Assembly: GCF_000143415.4 (NCBI RefSeq) | Contig: NW_003314294.1 | Coordinates: forward strand, 1,099,013-1,163,012 | Direction of reading: 5' to 3' | DNA: 64,000 nt | Source of the DNA: Selaginella moellendorffii | Lineage: Eukaryota; Streptophyta; Lycopodiopsida; Selaginellales; Selaginellaceae | Shown here: piece after piece, positions 60,346 through 64,000 of the stretch | Layout of the letters: each line of letters opens with the position of its first letter | How positions within the stretch are numbered: the first letter of the stretch is position 1 | The notes under the pieces: generated by a model | The model's database searches: none | Seen by the model: the letters and a program-made list of their open reading frames with translations, nothing else | What the model was told of the DNA's origin: nothing | Position numbers and translations under genes: made by a program

Positions 60346-62102
60346 TGTGAGACACAAAATCCCTAGGCCCCAAAGTGGAGCCGGAAGGGCGCCACATGGT
60401 AGTGGCCGAAGTGAGAGCCAAACGAGTGTAACACGTTTGGACCAAAAGCTCCGACTTGAAAAGTCAAGAGCGGGAGTGGAACTCCCAACGAAGTGCTCGA
60501 GGAACGAGCACGAAGCGAGCACAAGGCGAGGCTCCAAAAAGGGACCCAAAAGGACCAACACATGACACATGGGAGTGTCCGAGATGGACTCGAGTTGGAG
60601 TCCGAAGTGGAGTCCGAGATGGACCCGAGTTGGAGTCCGAAGTGGAGTCCGAGATGGACCCGAGTTGGAGTCCGAAGTGGAGTCCGAGATGGACCCGAGA
60701 TGGAGTCCGAGATGGAGTCCGAAGTGGAGTCCGAGGTGGACCCGAGATGGACCCGAGTTGGAGTCCGAGATGGAGTCCGAGATGGAGTCCGAGGTGGACC
60801 CGAGATGGACCCGAAATGGAGTCCGAGATGGAGTCCGAGATGGATCCGAGATGGAGTCCGAGATGGAGTCCGAGATGGACCCGAGATGGACCCGAGATGG
60901 AGTCCGAGATGGAGTCCGAGATGGAGACCGAGATGGAGTCCGAAGTCGAGACCGAGACCGAGATCGAGACCGAGACCGAGACCGAGATCGGGACCGAGAC
61001 CGAGACCGAGGCCGAGGCCGAGACCGAGCCCGAGTCCGAGTCCGAGTCTGAGTCCGAGTCCGAGTCCGAGTCCGAGTCCGAGTCCGAGTCCGAGTCCGGA
61101 GCCTGAGAGGGTGAAAGCCCAAAGCGTTCGTCTCCCAGACCCTGGGGGGTTTGGTGAGCTCCAAAAGTATAGTGAGGGGGAGGACTGCAGTGGAGCCAGT
61201 TTGGCCAAGAAAGGCCAGTTTGGCCCAGGAAGGCCGGACCCAGTGTTGGGTGATGAGCTGCCCACTGGGAAGTCCAAGACTAGAGTGAACACAGACCGAC
61301 AAGCGGGGTAGCTTGGTGAAGTGTTCAAGAGCCGGCTCTAGTTCCCCCGGGAGATCGACTGGCCAATGCTCCCAATCCAAGTGTGGGTGGCACTACCTAC
61401 TTGGATACCTGGTGTGGCTCAACGGAACCCGCTCTAAGCCCATGGCTAGAGCACCCAAGGGCAGAAGGCGAGGAGAGTACCTAGGTGGCTTGCGTAAGGC
61501 CACGGTGCTCCGAAATGTTGTCCCAAAGGCCCAGACTGTGGAAAGGAAGAGGAGCAGTCCTCTGGGGTAGTGACCAAGGACACAGTCGTGTGGTGAGGAA
61601 GTCCCAGAGGACCGTGGGACTTAGTGGTCGGGCCTGTGGGTCTCGATCCAGTGGCAGTGTTGGCAAACACGGCCAGGGGCAGAAAGGGACTTAGTGGGGA
61701 CTGACAGAGGGATATTGGGGAAGGCTATTCCCCTTGTCGGTGGGCATCCTAAGGATGCTAAGGAGTGGATCTGAGATGACCACTCCCGGATGGTTTGCCT
61801 AGTCTTGGAGAGCCAAGATGGTGATGCAAGTGGTATTGGACTACCAGTGTGGCAAAGGTGATTGGGCATGGCCTTAGCGTAATGGGCTGCTATGTCGGTG
61901 GTACCTTTGAGCATCGGTCATGGGATCGGACACGTGGAGCACTTGGACCAAGTGCAAATGTTGAGTGGCATGGATGCCATTCTCGGGGCTAGCAAGTCCC
62001 AAGTCCTGGATTGAACTTATGGAGGTTGTGAATGAGACTCCTCCAAGTGGTCAGAGGTGTGGTTAAGTGACTAAAGTAGAATGGAAAATTTAGTCGCTTA
62101 CA
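60346..62102 (+). repeat. Third element 3' LTR
   Basis: Minisatellite about 60585-61100. It ends GTCGCTTACA, followed by the GTCAG duplication. Confidence 0.92.
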
Positions 62103-62107
62103 GTCAG

Positions 62108-62870
62108 ATAGTGTCAAGAGAAGGTTTAGCTGTCGATCCAGCCAAGATGCAGGTGATCATGCAACTGGTGTCACTAGAGACTGTGAAGCAACTGCAGGCA
62201 TTTCTTGGGCATGTGGGATATCACCGCCATTTTGTGAGGAAATTTGCCGAGAAAGCTCTACCCTTGACTAGCCTGCTGAAGAAGGGGGCTAAATATGAGT
62301 GGACAGCTGCATGTGAGGCGGCCTTCCAACGCTTGAAACTGGCACTAGCGAACGCGCCAATTCTGAAGATGCCGGATTGGAATCTAGAGTTTTACGTTCA
62401 TGTGGATGCATCAGCAATGGCCATTGGTGTGGTGATGTGTCAACGATCAAATGGACGAGCAGATCATCAAATATGTTACAGCAGCCGTCAACTTTTGACA
62501 GCTGAGAAGAGCTATTCAGAAACTGAGAGGGAAGGACTTGGCATGATCTATGCGATCCAGCAATATCGGCATTATCTACTTGGCAAGGAGTTCGTGTTTT
62601 TCCTCAATCATTAGGCATTGAAGTATTTAATAGGGAAGCCATGCAAGACGGGAAGAATCACACATTGGCTGTTGCTGCTCTAGGAATTTCAGTTCCAGAT
62701 TGTGTTGAAACCTGGAAGCAGCCATTAGATGCCGGATCACTTATCGAGGCTGCCACCACAGGACAGTGATGAGGAAGTAGGCGTAGAGGATGATTTGCCA
62801 GACGCACCTATCTTCAATTTGAAACGGTGCCAGACTGGTATGCCGAGATGGTTAAGTTCCTTGGCAATGG
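62108..62870 (+). pseudogene. Gypsy reverse transcriptase end and RNase H
   Basis: It begins with IVSREGLAVDPAKM, the normal continuation of the frame cut at 54502. LQAFLGHVGYHRHFV and TSLLKKGAKYEWT are followed by RNase H (FYVHVDASAMAIGVV, YSETEREGLGMIYAI). Stops lie at 62612, 62681 and 62726, the first right after FFLNH where FxVDHQAL is usual. Confidence 0.85.
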
Positions 62871-62916
62871 CGAATATCCGGCAGGGTTGAATAACTGGCA
62901 GCAGTGACGGCTTCTA

Positions 62917-63480
62917 TTGCAGAGCCGACTCTACACGATGGTTGGTGGTGTATTGTACCGGATTGGACGAGATAGCATACTGAGGTGGTGTTTGCTACCA
63001 CATGAGATGACTAAGGTGATAGTGGCATGCCACAACTCGGCATATGGAGGCCACTTTGGAACAGAAGTGACAGTGGAGCTTGAAGTTCCAGCCTTGAGGA
63101 CAGCTGTAGAGCATGCTATGGACTGGGATGGTGCCATACAGCAAAGGTTGAACGAGCTAGAACGATTGGATGAGACGAGGTTGCTAGCATTTCAAGCTAG
63201 AGAGGCATTGCAGAAGCGGAGAAAGAAATGGCATGATGATCACATTCGAGAGCGGAAGTTTGCAATAGGGGATTTGGTGCTGTTGTATGGCAGCAAGTTT
63301 TGGAAGCGGCCAGGAAAACTCAAGATACAGTGGCTGGGCCCTTACGTGGTGGTGAATGTCAACAACAATGGCTCGGTGCAGGTGGCAAATTTGAGTGGGA
63401 ACTTGCTGCCAACGCGGATCAATGGTTTCTGATTAAAGAAGTACCATCCACGTTCAAATGTTGAAACAGCTGGAGCTGAG
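62917..63480 (+). pseudogene. Gypsy integrase with catalytic core deleted
   Basis: The N-terminal part (VGGVLYRIG, CHNSAYGGHFGTE) passes at about 63066 straight into the C-terminal part (VPALRTAVEHA, RRKKWHDDHI, FAIGDLVLLYGSKFWKRPGKL, LGPYVVVNV). The HHCC second half and all three DDE residues are missing, so an internal deletion removed the core. A TGA at 63430 follows RINGF where Arg is usual. No chromodomain is seen. Confidence 0.8.
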
Positions 63481-63659
63481 CGAGAGTCCAATGTGTCAGA
63501 GTTGTCTGAATCAGAGTCAAGGATGACCAAAGCTGAGGCCAGATGAGAGCTGTGGTTGTAGCTGAATGGGAAGTTCCAGAATTGAATGGAGGTATGTTGG
63601 TGTTTTCATTGAAGAACAAATGTAGAAGACATAGGTAGAGTTTGCTGCACATCCTTGAG

Positions 63660-63926
63660 AGGAGCAGCTGAGGGGGGAGATTTTATGAGTTCAGGTGTGG
63701 AGCGCCAGGAGGATTTATTTTTGGAGGCTGCAGACATCGGTGCTCAGCAAAAGTGTAGGAGAAGAGAGTTGAAAGAGATGGAGTGTTGCCGTGTGAGAAG
63801 TCAAATGGAGCCAAGTTGAGTGGTGTCTGAGGAAAGTGTAGTAGAGTTGGGTTTGAGCCAGTCAAGAAGTTAGTGGTTAATGGCAGTCAGCGTGCTGAGG
63901 GCAGCATGAGTATCAGGGTGGTATGG
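63660..63926 (+). other. Gypsy 3' untranslated region
   Basis: Non-coding DNA before the 3' LTR. A purine-rich run GAGGGGGGAGA lies near 63669-63680. Confidence 0.5.
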
Positions 63927-64000
63927 TGTCAACTATATATATGGTTGTATTTTCACACTTGAGGTTGCTTTTGTGAGTACTGACGTATTTCTGAGTTAGA
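63927..64000 (+). repeat. Gypsy 3' LTR, first 74 bp
   Basis: Matches 50003-50076 with a few substitutions. The rest is outside the window. Confidence 0.85.

Larger units (their letters stand above)
54502..62102 (+). mobile_element. Family A LARD, third element, inside gypsy reverse transcriptase
   Basis: LTRs 54502-56235 (1,734 bp) and 60346-62102 (1,757 bp), primer site TGGTATCGGAGC at 56239-56250, interior 56236-60345 (4,110 bp) and purine tract GGGTGGTGGAG just before 60346. Perfect 5-bp target duplication GTCAG at 54497-54501 and 62103-62107. Both LTRs share variants absent from the inner element at 20930 (GTATAGTGAGGGGGAGG, GGTGCTCCGAAATG), so they came from one insertion. The interior holds only short incidental frames and the tandem B-box motifs. 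Confidence 0.95.
50003..64000 (+). mobile_element. Degenerate Ty3/gypsy element, continues past window
   Basis: TGTCAACCGTATATATGGTT at 50003 recurs as TGTCAACTATATATATGGTT at 63927, followed by about 50 matching bases up to the window end. These are the starts of the two LTRs. Between them lie gag, protease, reverse transcriptase, RNase H and integrase parts in gypsy order. The reverse transcriptase motif FLDDFSVYG and the layout suggest a Tat/Athila-like lineage (inference). Many stops, a frameshift and loss of the integrase core make it non-autonomous. It is split by the family A element 54502-62102. Confidence 0.85.

Overview
The window is nuclear DNA of a land plant. It carries a CERK1-type LysM receptor kinase, a photosystem II PsbQ precursor, a COBRA-like GPI protein, an IQM-type calmodulin-binding protein and a TTTAGGG (plant telomere) tract. 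Every intron I could resolve is 45-71 bp with GT..AG ends. That compactness, together with dense nested retroelements, fits a lycophyte such as Selaginella; the genus is an inference from style, not a database match.

Layout. 1-1338 is the end of a long LTR whose U3 is a GAGTCCGAGATG-type minisatellite (family A). 1339-13545 is transposon territory. It holds a DUF7869/DDE-like transposase gene (5127-8268, minus) surrounded by about 15 copies of a short GC-centred palindrome, an interstitial telomere tract, a block that looks like bad base calls (10160-10640), and part of a second LTR family (family B, 12354-13545). 13560-15900 is a decayed Ty1/copia pol remnant on the minus strand. 16651-31425 is a family A LARD-type element (long LTRs, about 4.1 kb non-coding interior) on the minus strand, split by a second family A element on the plus strand (20930-28340). 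33509-47669 is a gene island. 50003 to the end is a degenerate Ty3/gypsy element whose reverse transcriptase is split by a third family A element (54502-62102, target duplication GTCAG).

Gene island. An IQM-like gene (33509-34438, plus) is followed by a PPR relic and two strong foldbacks, of which 35553-35690 looks like a MIRNA or hairpin-RNA precursor. Next is a 1,209-residue coiled-coil protein of unknown function (37779-42033, minus, 11 exons). It diverges across 342 bp from a complete CERK1-like gene (42376-44865, plus, 12 exons). PsbQ (45196-45992, plus) and a COBRA-like gene (46105-47669, minus) converge with only 112 bp between them. All exon models keep phase and sum to a multiple of three.

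The main points for a second look are the palindrome cluster around the DUF7869 transposase, the tandem tRNA T-arm/B-box motifs kept inside all three family A elements, the C-to-T decay signature of the gypsy element, and the 62-bp foldback.
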